In this document: positions 23,690 through 35,244 of the stretch, piece by piece
Layout of the letters: every line of letters starts with the position of its first letter
Numbering within the stretch: position 1 is the first letter of the stretch
The notes under the pieces: model-generated
What the model saw: the letters and a program-made list of their open reading frames with translations, nothing else
Databases searched by the model: none
Told to the model about the DNA's origin: nothing
Position numbers and translations under genes: made by a program
Source: Phorcus lineatus
Taxonomy: Eukaryota; Mollusca; Gastropoda; Trochida; Trochidae
Direction of reading: 5' to 3'
Assembly (NCBI GenBank): GCA_921293015.1
Contig: OV121092.1
Coordinates: forward strand, 26,397,264-26,461,263
Length of the DNA stretch: 64,000 nt

Positions 23690-24155
23690 AGACTTGTCAA
23701 TTCTCTGTCTTAATTTCATTTATCATCTAATTTCATTCTCCAATATGCTTTTCTAATATTGAAAATTAACCCTATTACTACTGAAAGAAATTGGCTCCAT
23801 TAAGCTAGTCAGTATCTTTAATCAATGACATCCTTCCTTCTATTAACCAACCTTATGTTTCTTAAATGATTGCTTGTCAAAATAAAAAAAATTCCTAATG
23901 GATTTTGATCAAGTGAAGTACTAACTTTCAAATCAATTAAGTAAAGAGTTATATGAGTCGCAGTCAATTCTTATTTGTGTATGAGATTAAGTGAATTAAT
24001 TTCCCCAGAAAAAACTTTTGTCAGTTGTCTCAGTCTTTAATTTCATTTACCATCTAATTTCATTCTGCAATATGCTAGCTTCTCTTAGATTGAAGATTAA
24101 CCCTTAACTATTGAATTAAATTGTTTCCATTTAGCCTGTAAATATATCTTCATTT
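23690..24155. repeat. Decayed direct duplication, spacing about 325 bp
   Basis: Blocks at about 23690-23820 and 24016-24150 share CTTTAATTTCATTTA-CATC, TAATTTCATTCT, CAATATGCT and GAAAATTAACCCT. The copies are clearly related but diverged. Confidence 0.75.
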
Positions 24156-26224
24156 CACAACAGGCCGAGATTGAGCTTAGGGCTTCTTTAACACTTTGCA
24201 CTCAAATAGTAGTACTTGATTCCGTGAATTTATATGCGAACATTCTGATACTTATATAGTACAGACAAAACCTGGACATGAGCAAACCAATGACATTCTC
24301 GCAAAAAAGATTTCTCACAAAACCGTCCTGATTAAACAATGTCTGCTGAGACAAAATGTAGGCATTCCAATGGGTTTTCCGATCAACAGATCCTGTGGTT
24401 TTTCAATTTAAGTAGAAATATGTATCACAATTTTATTTGGAACTCAATTTCATATATAAAAAATGACATTACATATCTGGCCTTATGCAACATGTATCAC
24501 GTAAAGCGCAGGAATACATACAAATGGAAAATAGGCTCGATTCCCTAAAGCATGCAACTATTGGTTTCTACATTGATTGCTTGTCAAAGAATGAAAATTA
24601 CCTGATGATTATTTAACTTCTGTTGTGTGACAGAATTATTACAAAAAATATTAGTCTTGTATCGTCCAGATGCCACATGGATTATTTTTTCTGCATAATT
24701 GTATTCAAAGAAATGATCAAACAGAACAATTCATTGATCAGCAATTTCTTCACCTTATTAAAAATAGCTTTAAAGTTACCTAACGACAAAAAAACCCTTT
24801 GTTTAAAATCATTTTCTCAGAAAAGTGAAGCTGCATATACCCATAAATTGTAATTATCGATTATCATATCAACTTCTTTAATAACATCAAAGACATCAGA
24901 GAAATGGTTAAGAGACTCCCAACAGTGTGAATTGTCAAATTTCATTTCAACATAAGACATACAAAGAGAGTTGCGAACATACAAACTGTATGCAATACAT
25001 TATTTTCTTGTCACGCAAATTTCATTTGTTCGTAAAATTATACAAATAAGTTGTTTCTCTTACTGACTGACCACAGTTTTAATCTAATGTAATCCAATTT
25101 TGGAGGTAAGTTTCCATCGTGAGTTGACGTCTATTCAATTTACAAGATCCTGTCTGTCACCATGAAGTTATTAATCTTTCAGGGCACGGCCGCTAAGGAG
25201 GTTAGTCCAGTGCTGGTTTCGAATAAGGACGCATTATCTGATACAAACAAAATAATGACTTTTTTCCCATTTACACTGATTATTATCGAGAGGTATGGGA
25301 GAAGTAATTAGGTTCTTGGAATAACTTCACGCTGACCAGATTATTCGAGTGCTGGCGCGTACAAATTGTCAGGATATTCAGGGACGTATGTTGCAAATAA
25401 TGAAATTGAGAGATTGAAGTCTGTATTTATTAGAATTTGTGTCCAGGGTATATTCAAAATATGTTTACAGTTTTGTACAGACAGTTCATGGCAAGTGTCA
25501 AATTGTATTTTTGTGCAAACTTTGGATCACTACGGCAAGGACTCTTAGATAATTGTGTATTCATGAATATTCCCTTCTGTCTATATCAAATTATTGTTTG
25601 AAGTCTGCATGAGTCTATATGAAATTGATATGAATATTTTTATGATCTTGTATAGTCTGTTTGTTTGAAGTGTTGCATAATATGGCAAATGTTAGCAGTC
25701 TAGTGCAAAAACTTTGTAGCCAGAGTAGAATGGGATTATTTCTGGCAGGGTAAGAAAAACATAGAAAAGTGTATTATGTGTTAGGCATTTTTCTTCTACC
25801 ACCTTCATCTATTAGTGATAAGTCATTCCTGCATGACTGAGGAACAGGAATCATGGAAAAGAGATTAACCCTACGTAAGATTTCCAGAGATTTAACCTGG
25901 AGAGGACGAGCAACATGAGGACCTAAACATTGAAAGGAGTTATTAGAGAGTGTAAAACTGGAGAGGAGGGACATTTCTGAGGACAAGAAGACTACTAGGA
26001 CTTACAAGAGAGTTTAAACCTGGAGAGGAAGGACAATCCTGAGAATCTGGAGGGTTTGAGGAGTTTCTGACTCTTGGGGGTTTGCAATTGCTGGTAAAGC
26101 CGAGAAGTGGTTTCTCTAACTTATCAACAATCAAAGCTCAAAAGGAGTGGTTTCTCTAACTTATCAACCGTCAAAGCTTAAATACTTTAAAAACTTTAAA
26201 TAACAGCAATACAAACATGAATGG
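24156..26224. other. Mostly unassigned sequence with one exon-like patch
   Basis: The open frames at 24339-24548 and 24623-24853 are AT-rich without domains. 25183-25292 is listed as a possible exon. 25900-26180 is purine-rich, with GAGAGGA-type repeats and a short direct repeat containing GAGTGGTTTCTCTAACTTAT at about 26104 and 26142. Confidence 0.4.
25183..25292 (+). other. Candidate exon, product unknown
   Basis: A fair 3' splice site (TTATTAATCTTTCAG, ending at 25182) is followed by an unusually GC-rich stretch that stays open for over 40 codons, reading GTAAKEVSPVLVSNKDALSD at the start. A possible 5' splice site GAG|GTATGG falls at 25292/25293. The local base composition differs from the flanks. 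I recognise no domain. It could be a small cassette exon of the putative host gene, an old transposon piece or chance. Confidence 0.22.
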
Positions 26225-26240
26225 TCCATTATTATACAAC

Positions 26241-26290
26241 GCCGCTAATGGCTGAAATATTGCCCAAGCGGCGTTAAACAACTCACTCAC
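26241..26290 (+). mobile_element. Mini-retroposon, 50 bp, with 16-bp target duplication
   Basis: Perfect copies of TCCATTATTATACAAC lie at 26225-26240 and 26291-26306, directly abutting the insert. The insert starts GCCGCTAATGGCTGAAATAT, continues TGCCCAAGCGGCG and TTAAAC, and ends in (ACTC)n. With the preceding C it forms a perfect 7-bp stem, CGCCGCT/AGCGGCG. No pol III box is present. This is the cleanest of the mini-retroposon copies. Confidence 0.95.
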
Positions 26291-26306
26291 TCCATTATTA
26301 TACAAC

Positions 26307-27560
26307 TCTTTGGGAGACATGATATATCGTGTATGCTCACATAATGTAACCAAGATTGTCTGAATTTATTTTCCATTTAGTTTTCCATGCACTGCTGCAT
26401 TTTAAACAATATCTACTTCTATTGCGTTGCAATGAGGCGTAGAAATGTGACTTTGAAAAAAGAAATTAAGCTGGCTGTTTCGTTGGCTCCAAAGTGCTAT
26501 GGTAGTGTTCAGATAATGGCACGATGTAATACAAGTCTGAGTTTGGTAATATCAGCTGTTATAACTTTGGATACTTTTGGAAAAAGAAATTTTATTTTTT
26601 AACACTCTTGAAAAAAGTGTCAAATGAGGCATTATACATGAGGTAGGTTTATAACAAAGGCTAATGACTATCTTAGCGCTAAGGTCAAGGAAAATCTAGC
26701 ACTTTTTCTTATGGAGTAAGCTTTGAATTCATTCATGTCATCCTTATTCCATGTTTACATACATCTAATAAAGAAGAGAACCAATTGCTTGAAGTGTTAT
26801 GAATATTTAAGAGCAGCTGTTTCTATTTCCTCTTAATTTTAAAAATGCACTGTCAGCGTATTTTGCAATGGATTAATTCAACAGGAAGTGATAAAAATAG
26901 CAAAGGCTTTTTCCTTCTTGATTTATGGTGTCAAACCTTTAAGTTATATTATCTTAAATCTTGAGACTATATCAAATTACGAGAAAATGCCTCTTTTGTC
27001 ATCATTATCATCTCTAAAAGATTTTCAGAAACTTTACCAATTGCTATCTTATGTTGTCATTACTTTAATGAAGTACCTAACTTAGGAAAATGATTCGATT
27101 AATTTTTTTCCCTTAAAACGTTTCACCCTTCCATAAAGGTGAGCTTTGTATTATGATTTTAATCTTATCAAAACTGAATGGCAAAAGGAGTTTATATTAA
27201 GGCTTGTCTGTTATACATCTTTCTAAAAGTTTTGCTGTTTCCACTTCTTCTTAAGGACCGAGTTGAAACCTTGTGTACAGGTACCTTGGCAAATGGTATT
27301 TTAAATTGTAGATTTGGTTGTTGTAAAAATGCCTGAAAACCTTTTTAAAACATTTCCCCAGAAGCAAAAAGTATAGAAATATATATATATGTATATATAT
27401 GTATATAGACGACGGTAGAAGGCAGAAATGATCTTCACCACATCAACTTTAGAAGAAAAAATCGTAATGAATAATGGATTTATTAAACTTTTGATAAAAG
27501 AAATCATTTGTATCAATTGTCTCTAGATTTAGACCACACAGCAATTTCTATATGTGACTA
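26307..27560. other. No gene recognised
   Basis: A half-copy of the foldback family (GACTATCTTAGCGCTAAGG) lies at 26668-26697. A TATATGTATATATATG microsatellite lies near 27380-27410. The frames at 26387-26602, 26888-27085 and 27301-27516 show no domains. Confidence 0.45.
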
Positions 27561-27570
27561 AATTATCAAC

Positions 27571-28030
27571 ATGCTGGGTATCTCAAGGAAGTATGTGGGG
27601 AACTGAAGGCATGTCGCTGCAAACATACACACGTCTGTTTCTTGCCTCTTTTGTCATGTCAGAATTTTTGCTGATCAAGCAAGAAATAACTTCATCCACC
27701 AAATTATATGTTTGCATGTATGGTTTGTAATTATAGACATCTTAAAAAATAATAACATCCTATTTCAAAACATGTACTTCTTAATCAAATAATTCCATTT
27801 ATGATAGTGGACGTATTTGACCCCAACAACACACTCTATGCAAATTTTATATGCTGTGTATCTCAAGGAAGTATGTGGGTAACTGAAGGCATGTTGTTGC
27901 AAACATACACATGTCTGTAAAATGCCTCTAATGTCATGTCAGCATTTTGGCTCATCAAGGAATCGGTAAACCCCATCTACCAAATTACGCAATGCATGTA
28001 TGTGTTTATATAATTATCAGCCTTCTTAAC
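27571..28030. repeat. Direct duplication, period about 280 bp
   Basis: Blocks at about 27571-27740 and 27851-28030 share GTATCTCAAGGAAGTATGTG, AACTGAAGGCATGT, GCAAACATACACA, GTCATGTCAG and ACCAAATTA in order. Divergence is moderate. Confidence 0.85.
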
Positions 28031-28376
28031 ACACCCTTTTTAACCATTTGCCTCCTGCTACTGAAATGATCTGTGAATTGTAAAGCTACAAAGCTAAATT
28101 AGAGGCCTTTACTTTCCCTTTGTTATCTAAGAAATGTTTCCATTTAGGCCACATGACATGTTTTATTGTATTACATACAGTAGCAATTTGTGGATAAAGG
28201 CTGGTTAAGTAAAACACCTGGGAAAGGTGCGACTCTTTACACTCCATTCATTATGTTTTTATCAAAATTGATGTTGAATATTGATGACTAAAAAGTTTTA
28301 ATTTGAAGAAATATTTTTTTACTTAAGTTGGGACTATAGAAATTACTTTTCATTCCAGATATATCAACATGAGTTG

Positions 28377-28681
28377 GGGGGCGGGATAGCGCAGTTGTTA
28401 GCGCGTTCGGCTTCGGATCAGGAGGTCCATGGTTCGAATCCCACCAGGGGCTCGGCAACTTTGTCTGCAGTAGAGAACTGTTCTACTCGCAGTCAGGTTT
28501 GGGTGCAATGCTACACTGAAATTCAGCGCAGTACCACCCATGGTTTGCTAGTCCCAGCCAATGCTTGCAGGTTTCGCCGCAATGCACTGGCTCAATTGTG
28601 TTGCAGGCCTTCTCCCTGCAATAATACTAGCTGTCTTGATATAAGTGAAGTACTTTTGAAACGGGCGTTAAACCTCTTATC
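28377..28681 (+). mobile_element. tRNA-derived SINE, nearly full length
   Basis: The head GGGGCGGGATAGCGCAGT and a perfect B box GGTTCGAATCC are present, followed by the full body and an AACGGGCGTTAAACC tail. The terminal microsatellite is short (ATCACAGC-like) and I find no convincing target duplication, so the 3' end may be eroded. Confidence 0.94.
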
Positions 28682-28994
28682 ACAGCAACTTAAATAAGAA
28701 GTAAAACAACAGGGATCTATATCTATGGATATGTTGCAGAATTTCCTCCACCAAATATTTGTGAAATATTTATAACCCCAGAAACCTCAGTGCCACGAAC
28801 AACCACTCTTGTGACTAATTACATTATGGTAGAGAAACCTCAGGAAATGTTTATCACCATATCATTTCAGGAGAGACAATGTAAGAACTCCCAGTCTCAG
28901 AATCAGAACAATGTGTCAAGTTATTTCATTGTTTATTGTATTTGTAGGAGGTGTTCGTCATCGGATGAAGCTTGAACATTGTGTACCAAGAAAC

Positions 28995-29400
28995 AATGGC
29001 TGAAATTGCGGTGAATAGAATGCTCCTATATGTGTATGACATTTTTGTTGTGTATCTGAGAAGTATAATCAAGGTCATTCCTGCAATGAGCGTCCTGATA
29101 ACTTATGTTTGCACCATTAGCCATGTGCACTGATAGTGCATCGGTTTTTAAAAAAAAAAAATTTCCAAGCATCTCGTACCAAAAATTGTATCTTATTCAT
29201 ATCTTTTGAAAAATAAGAAAACATTTAAAACTTGATTTTATCATATCACATGATTAATTCTTGAACATTTCCAAGGGCTGAAAAAGGCAGGAATAGAAGG
29301 TCTTCTATGCAAATGACATGTTTGATTTGTATATCTGAGATGTATAATCAAGCTCCAATGATTTATGGGTGCACAAGGAGCCATGTGCACTGTTATCTCT
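28995..29400. repeat. Direct duplication, period about 278 bp
   Basis: Blocks at about 28997-29130 and 29277-29395 share GGCTGAAA, ATGACAT-TTTG, TTGTxTATCTGAGA, GTATAATCAAG and AGCCATGTGCACTG. The period is close to that of the 27571-28030 pair, so the two may belong to one old array. Confidence 0.7.
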
Positions 29401-29522
29401 TCTCTTCTTTGCCAAAAACAAATTAGAAATACAACCATTTAGACAGTGAACAATGTAATCGTTGTTGTATTCACGATCTCACGTTCTGGTATATGGGTTG
29501 CCAGTGGGATTCGAACCCAAGA

Positions 29523-29569
29523 CTCACTGCTAATGGCCCAAGCGGCGTTAAGCAATAACTCACTCACTC
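29523..29569 (+). mobile_element. Mini-retroposon, 47 bp, with 14-bp target duplication
   Basis: Perfect copies of ATTCGAACCCAAGA lie at 29509-29522 and 29570-29583. The insert is CTCACTGCTAATGGCCCAAG followed by CGGCGTTAAG and an (ACTC)n tail. The internal CTGAAATATTG block of the other copies is missing. It is inserted beside tRNA-like sequence. Confidence 0.92.
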
Positions 29570-29583
29570 ATTCGAACCCAAGA

Positions 29584-29670
29584 ACTTTATAAGAAGTGGT
29601 ATGGCCAGTTATGGAGGTTTTGACTGACACTGAGGGTATGGGTTCGAATCCCATAGGGACTCGACTCAAA
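29584..29670 (+). mobile_element. tRNA-like fragment, probably an old SINE piece
   Basis: GGTTCGAATCC at about 29641-29651 is a perfect B box between short complementary arms (TATGG/CCATA). The A box is not convincing and there is no body of the main SINE family. The target site next to it also carries a reversed B-box-like ATTCGAACCC. Confidence 0.4.
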
Positions 29671-30125
29671 AACCTACAAGAATTTATGCTATTGCAGATA
29701 GTGATTTCAAATGTAACAAATATGATTAGAGCCTTTTCTTTGAATAAAGTCCCAGGTACCCTGAATACCAAAAATGCAAGATGATATATAGCCAAAGGAT
29801 CTCAAATCAAATTGAAAATCTAAGCCTAGTTCTTATATAACATTACACATTAAATGTGTAAACATTCAGTCTCGTTAGTGTTGTCTGTTTCCTTGAGAGA
29901 TCAACAGAGAAAATATTTTTAGTTGTGTGGTGTGCATTACTAAGCCATACTCCCGATTGATATGATATTTTTCTCTGTATGGCTAGAGATAAAATGTGTC
30001 AAGAGTTTTCAGTCATATATTTACCTTTCATTGATTAAATGACCATGCATTGTCCTTTTCATTCAAATATTTGTCTAGAATTTCATTATCCAAGTTTTCA
30101 ATAATATCATTTTTTTTATATAATT

Positions 30126-30303
30126 GATATCTTTTTCTCTTACAGGAATCTGACTTATTATCAACCTGACATTTTCCCTTGTCTTTTCTTTCAGATTTAA
30201 TTTTCATCTTAGAACCAATTGACTATCAAAGCCAATGTTTCTCTTGTTTAATGATTTTGTGAATATATTTGTCTAAATTTGGCCTTTTCTCTTTCAGGTA
30301 AGT
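30126..30303 (+). other. Cluster of strong splice acceptors ending in a recursive splice site
   Basis: Three strong 3' splice sites follow each other: CTTTTTCTCTTACAG ending at 30145, CTTGTCTTTTCTTTCAG ending at 30194, and CCTTTTCTCTTTCAG ending at 30297. The last abuts GTAAGT (30298-30303), a perfect match to the recursive-splice consensus (Y)nNCAG|GTAAGT known from Drosophila and vertebrates. A possible branch point, TCTAAAT, lies about 25 nt upstream. All three reading phases close quickly, so this is not a coding exon. Confidence 0.7.
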
Positions 30304-30351
30304 AGCTGTCATTTTTTATACCTGAAATATTTTGCATCAAAATGGTGATGG
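30298..30351 (+). other. Putative 54-nt recursive-splice exon
   Basis: The interval runs from the recursive acceptor (30297/30298) to a second consensus donor, ATGG|GTAAGTAT, at 30351/30352. Vertebrate recursive sites are commonly followed by such a short exon, whose own donor competes with the regenerated GTAAGT. Each frame contains a stop codon, so inclusion would be expected to break an open frame. Function is inferred from sequence only. Confidence 0.5.
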
Positions 30352-30544
30352 GTAAGTATTTCTGTTTTAATTATTGATAAAAATTCATCATCTTATATGA
30401 AAGACTAGAATTGGATACAGAGTCGTTTCATAATCATTCTTCACATAATATACATTAATCAACATATATTCAAAATTGTATATTGTCAATATTTGACTCA
30501 GCTGCTTGGAAGGCATTGTTGTTTTCCTTGGTTGTCAGTGTTGC

Positions 30545-30830
30545 TGGAGTGGGAAATAGGGGAAAACTATAGTTGGGGATGGGGAGTGAGGGATGGGAAA
30601 TTGGTATGTTTGGAGGTGGGGATGGAGAATGGGTATGTTTGAGGGGTGGGGATGCATGGGGAATGGGTATGTTTGGGGGGAGGGTATGGGAAATGGGTAC
30701 GTTAGGGGATTGAGGGATGAGGAGTGGGTATGTTTGGGGGGAGGGTATGGGAAATGGGTATGTTTGTGGGTTGAGGGATGAGGAATGGATATGTTTGTGG
30801 GTGGCATGGGGAACAGGTTGGTTTTCAAGG
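30545..30830 (+). repeat. G-rich imperfect tandem repeat
   Basis: Units of roughly 28-60 bp share GGGTATGTTTGG, GGGGAGGGTATGGGAAATGG and TGAGGGATGAGGA. Several stretches satisfy a G-quadruplex pattern on the plus strand. It lies only about 200 bp downstream of the recursive splice site. The open frames at 30535-30828 (minus) and 30593-30781 (plus) are low-complexity artefacts. Confidence 0.9.
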
Positions 30831-32075
30831 AGGGGTACGGATTTGGCTGGGTACTGCTGTGTTTGGGAATGGGTTGGACATGTTTTTTCTTGATGGAGAG
30901 GTTATTTAGACATTGAGGTTTGTAAGTTTTTTAAAGGAAAGCAGTACACAAGGTATAACTCAAGCTACTCCCAAACACATGCTGATCTAACCCATGCTGT
31001 TCAGCATCAAAGTTCCGTTTGAATACAGACATTCTGCTGAGAAGTTGCTACCTTAATAATTGGAATAACGAGGTCCTACCCTGAAGTCCGGTGAGCAAGC
31101 AGAGAAAAATTTGAAATTCTGTAAGGCTTTACTTAGACAGGTATTTTTGCATACACAATTCATGCCTTGCATGTGAAGCAGAACAGCATCAGCTGCTTAT
31201 TATCTGCAAGACAGTAATCAACAGGACAAATACAGATTTACATCGAGTAGAAACACAAAAATGCAATTGAACTATTAACATGCTGTGACGTGAACGATGG
31301 AATCATTTGGATTTAAGTATTCTCAATCTAGATTGCAATGGAAGGTGACAGGATAATGTTCTGAAACACGGCTTGGTTAAGTATCACAAATTCACGGATT
31401 TCCTTAGAGATATAGGATCTTGTCATGTCATGTAATGGAAACATTTAAATGCAAATATTGAAATAATCATGGCTTGATCTTGATCTTTATCTAATTAAGT
31501 TATTAACACTTACTGCTTTGTTCCCTTTTTAAGGAAAATAACCTTAGAGTAAAATAACATGAACAGCCAATGGCACTGACTGTACCAACATCTAACCCAC
31601 TCGACCACCAGGACTGACCTGTTGTTGAGCTAGTTAATGAGGAATCTCATCACATCTTTACAACGCATTTTAGAAGTTGGAAATGTGTCGAAATGTCGCA
31701 TCCAATGAATAAAGAAGTTTTCATCCATATAATGGTGTGTTAAAAAATCACATACAACAAATCCAGTTGTTATCCATTTATCGATCCATCAAAACATAGC
31801 ACACAGAGTTGTTATCTATATATTCCTTGTCATGAATTGCACTCATCATTTCTAGGAATCTAGGTATTAAACTGATGCATTACAATCCCTCGAGAGATTG
31901 CTTGGGGATATCAGTCAAACTTAGCTTCCACGCTGGATATCAAAGGCTTTATTTGGTTGAAACATATTTTATCAACTATGAATCATAATGGGAACAATTA
32001 AGTTTTCCAACTGAGAAAACCCTCTCATTGGAATCTACAGTAAATAAGTGCACATTTAATCACACAAATATGTTT
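30831..32075. other. No recognisable feature
   Basis: No open frame of note, transposon end or repeat is recognised. Base composition is slightly less AT-rich than the flanks in places. Confidence 0.45.
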
Positions 32076-33870
32076 GTCCTACCGATGGGTTATGCTCACT
32101 GTTTTGTTGTACCGTTGGGTTGAGTTCATTGTTTTGTCGTACCGATGGGTTGAGTTCACTGTTTTGTCATGGGTTGAGTTCACTGTTTTGTCATACCAAT
32201 GGGTTGAGTTCACTGTTTTGTCATACCAATGGGTTGAGTTCATTGATTTGTCATACCGATGGGTTGAGTTCACTGTTTACTCGTACCGATGGGTTGAGTT
32301 CACTGTTTTGTCATACCGTTGGGTTGAGTTCATTGTTTTGTCATACTGATGGGTTGAGTTCACTGTTTTGTCATACTGATGGGTTGAGTTCACTGTTTTG
32401 TCATACCGATGGGTTGAGTTCACTGTTTTGTCAAACCGATGGGTTGAGTTCACTGTTTTGTCATACCGATGGGTTGAGTTCACTGTTTTGTCATACCGAT
32501 GGGTTGAGTTCACTGTTTTGTCATACCAATGGGTTGAGTTCACTGTTTTGTCATACCGATGGGTTGAGTTCACTGTTTTGTCATACCAATGGGTTGAGTT
32601 CACTGCTTTGTCATACCGATGGGTTGAGTTCACTGTTTTGTCATACCGATGGGTTGAGTTCACTGTTTTGTCATACTGATGGGTTGAGTTCACTGTTTTG
32701 TCAAACCGATGGGTTGAGCTCACTGTTTTGTCAAACCGATGGGTTGAGCTCACTGTTTTGTCAAACCGATGGGTTGAGTTCACTGTTTTGTCATACCGAT
32801 GGGTTGAGTTTACTGTTTTGTCATACTGATGGGTTGAGTTCACTGTTTTGTCATACCGATGGGTTGAGTTCACTGTTTTGTCAAACCGATGGGTTGAGTT
32901 CACTGTTTTGTCATACCGATGGGTTGAGTTCACTGTTTTGTCATACTGATGGGTTGAGTTCACTGTTTTGTCATACTGATGGGTTGAGTTCACTGTTTTG
33001 TCATACCGATGGGTTGAGTTCACTGTTTTGTCAAACCGATGGGTTGAGTTCACTGTTTTGTCATACCGATGGGTTGAGTTCACTGTTTTGTCATACCGAT
33101 GGGTTGAGTTCACTGTTTTGTCATACCAATGGGTTGAGTTCACTGTTTTGTCATACCGATGGGTTGAGTTCACTGTTTTGTCATACCAATGGGTTGAGTT
33201 CACTGCTTTGTCATACCGATGGGTTGAGTTCACTGTTTTGTCATACCGATGGGTTGAGTTCACTGTTTTGTCATACTGATGGGTTGAGTTCACTGTTTTG
33301 TCATACTGATGGGTTGAGTTCACTGTTTTGTCATACCGATGGGTTGAGTTCACTGTTTTGTCAAACCGATGGGTTGAGTTCACTGTTTTGTCATACCGAT
33401 GGGTTGAGTTCACTGTTTTGTCATACCGATGGGTTGAGTTCACTGTTTTGTCATACCAATGGGTTGAGTTCACTGCTTTGTCATACCGATGGGTTGAGTT
33501 CACTGTTTTGTCATACCGATGGGTTGAGTTCACTGTTTTGTCATACTGATGGGTTGAGTTCACTGTTTTGTCAAACCGATGGGTTGAGCTCACTGTTTTG
33601 TCAAACCGATGGGTTGAGCTCACTGTTTTGTCAAACCGATGGGTTGAGCTCACTGTTTTGTCATACTGATGGGTTGAGTTCATTGTTTTGTCATACCGTT
33701 GGGTTGAGTTCACTGTTTTGTCATACCGATGGGTTGAGTTCACTGTTTTGTCAAACCGATGGGTTGAGTTCACTGTTTTGTCATACCGATGGGTTGAGTT
33801 TACTGTTTTGTCATACTGATGGGTTGAGTTCACTGTTTTGTCATACCGATGGGTTGAGTTCACTGTTTTG
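32076..33870. repeat. 30-bp satellite, about 60 units, with higher-order structure
   Basis: The unit TCATACCGATGGGTTGAGTT plus CACTGTTTTG repeats every 30 bp with a few recurrent variants (CAAACC, TACTG, CCAAT, GAGCT, CTGCTTTG). The variant order repeats: 32401-32700 equals 33001-33300, and a further related block starts at 33331. One early unit lost 6 bp. Because 30 is a multiple of three, open frames span the array: plus 32120-33913 (597 codons, SSLFCHTDGL repeats) and minus 32277-33863 (528 codons, VNSTHRYDKT repeats). They are best read as artefacts of the repeat. Confidence 0.97.
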
Positions 33871-34879
33871 TATCAAGAAAATAAAATTGTACAAGCCAGG
33901 GACTTACGAATAAAAGCTTTATGCTGATTGGCTGAAGTCTCTGATATCACGCCTTTTTATCTCCTTGTGTGAAGAGTTCTTGATAGTACATCAACATGAA
34001 ATGGCATATAACTGCACGTGTTGATACGTAAATCGCCTGAAATATTTTGATAAATAACCTTCAAATCTTTAAAAAAGAAGAATATGAAAAGCTGATGGGG
34101 TGAAAGTAACAAGGACATTAGTATACTTAACAGACCTGCAGACTGCCCTGTGACAGCCTGGTGCCACCTACCCTTTTGTGCCCTCGTGCCCTACTTACCT
34201 CGCCATAGATTTTTCCTCCCTATGAAATTGCAAGCCTGATACACAATAAGCGTGCGCCAAGCAGTGCATGGCTTTAGGTGACAAGGTTATTGTAAGTCCA
34301 GTTGGTTTAGTATGCAGATGCAAGGTTTGCACCAAAGCAGTTTAACAGAAAACCATTAATTGTCACTGGCAACTTTTTGATGCTGTGGCTATTTTTTCTT
34401 CACTTTGATAGTATAATACTAGGTCGACTTGAAGTGAAGTGCATATGTACATAAGTCTCAAGATCCATCCAACTTTCAGTTTAACTATGTGATTATTTTC
34501 ATAAAAAACAATCTGTTCACTACAAATTACAAATATTTTGTCAATTTCAATGTTCCAAGTGAAATTCTGTTTTTTATTAATTGTAGTGTCTCTCATACTG
34601 TTTTTTCAATTTCAAATTTTTTTTAGAATGTCATTTCGTTTCTGATAATAAAATTATTAATAATCATTGTGTTTGTACTTCTTGCTTGGTTAGAATTGAA
34701 TTTTGTATCAAAAATCCTGTCAACTGATATATACTTCAGATGCAAAATTTCATATCCCATATTGAATATAATTAATTTAGATTTATTACTAGCATTTTGT
34801 TATTTGTTGAGAATTATTTTGCATAGGGTGGATTTGAGGTTAAATGGTCCTCCAGAAATTTTCATATTTCATTACAGAT
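33871..34879. other. No recognisable feature
   Basis: AT-rich sequence. The frames at 34363-34596 (minus) and 34669-34884 (plus) show no domains. A short less AT-rich patch at about 34130-34210 contains CTACTTACCTCGCC. Nothing can be assigned. Confidence 0.4.
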
Positions 34880-35180
34880 GGTGAGAGATAGGGTAGTGGT
34901 TGCATGTTTGACAATAGCTACATCAAGAGGTCTAGGTTCAAATCCCACCAGAGACTTGGTAACTTCTTCTGAAGTAGAGATCTATTCTATGTACAGTAAG
35001 GCATTGCTGAAATGCTTTGTTGAGTTTCATTGTTGTTCCATACTTTGTTCTCAAGTTTCATGGAAATTAAGTGTGCAGATTTCAGCATGGTAACAATGGC
35101 ATTGTAGGCTTTATCTCTGTGATAATGCTTGCCACCCTGATACAACTGTTATTCACTTTGATGAAGTATTTAACCAAATC
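34880..35180 (+). mobile_element. Highly diverged SINE
   Basis: The head GATAGGGTAGTGGTT and the B-box-like GGTTCAAATCCCACCAG are followed by recognisable body blocks: AGTAGAGATCTATTCTA, CAGTAAGGC, ATGGCATTGTAGGCTTTATC and TCTGTGATAATGCTTGCC. The sequence is much more mutated than other copies, so it is an old insertion. Confidence 0.8.
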
Positions 35181-35244
35181 TTGCTACAATCCATAGCAAT
35201 AAAAGTATAGCTTCAAAATCACATTCTTTAATGCTGTCAGGGCT

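Noticed and set aside
32076..33870. CRISPR-like array
   Set aside because: Repeats are contiguous with no unique spacers, and the sequence is eukaryotic.
32120..33913. A 597-codon open frame (and a 528-codon antisense frame)
   Set aside because: Both are explained by a 30-bp repeat with few stops. There is no signal peptide, domain or flanking splice structure.
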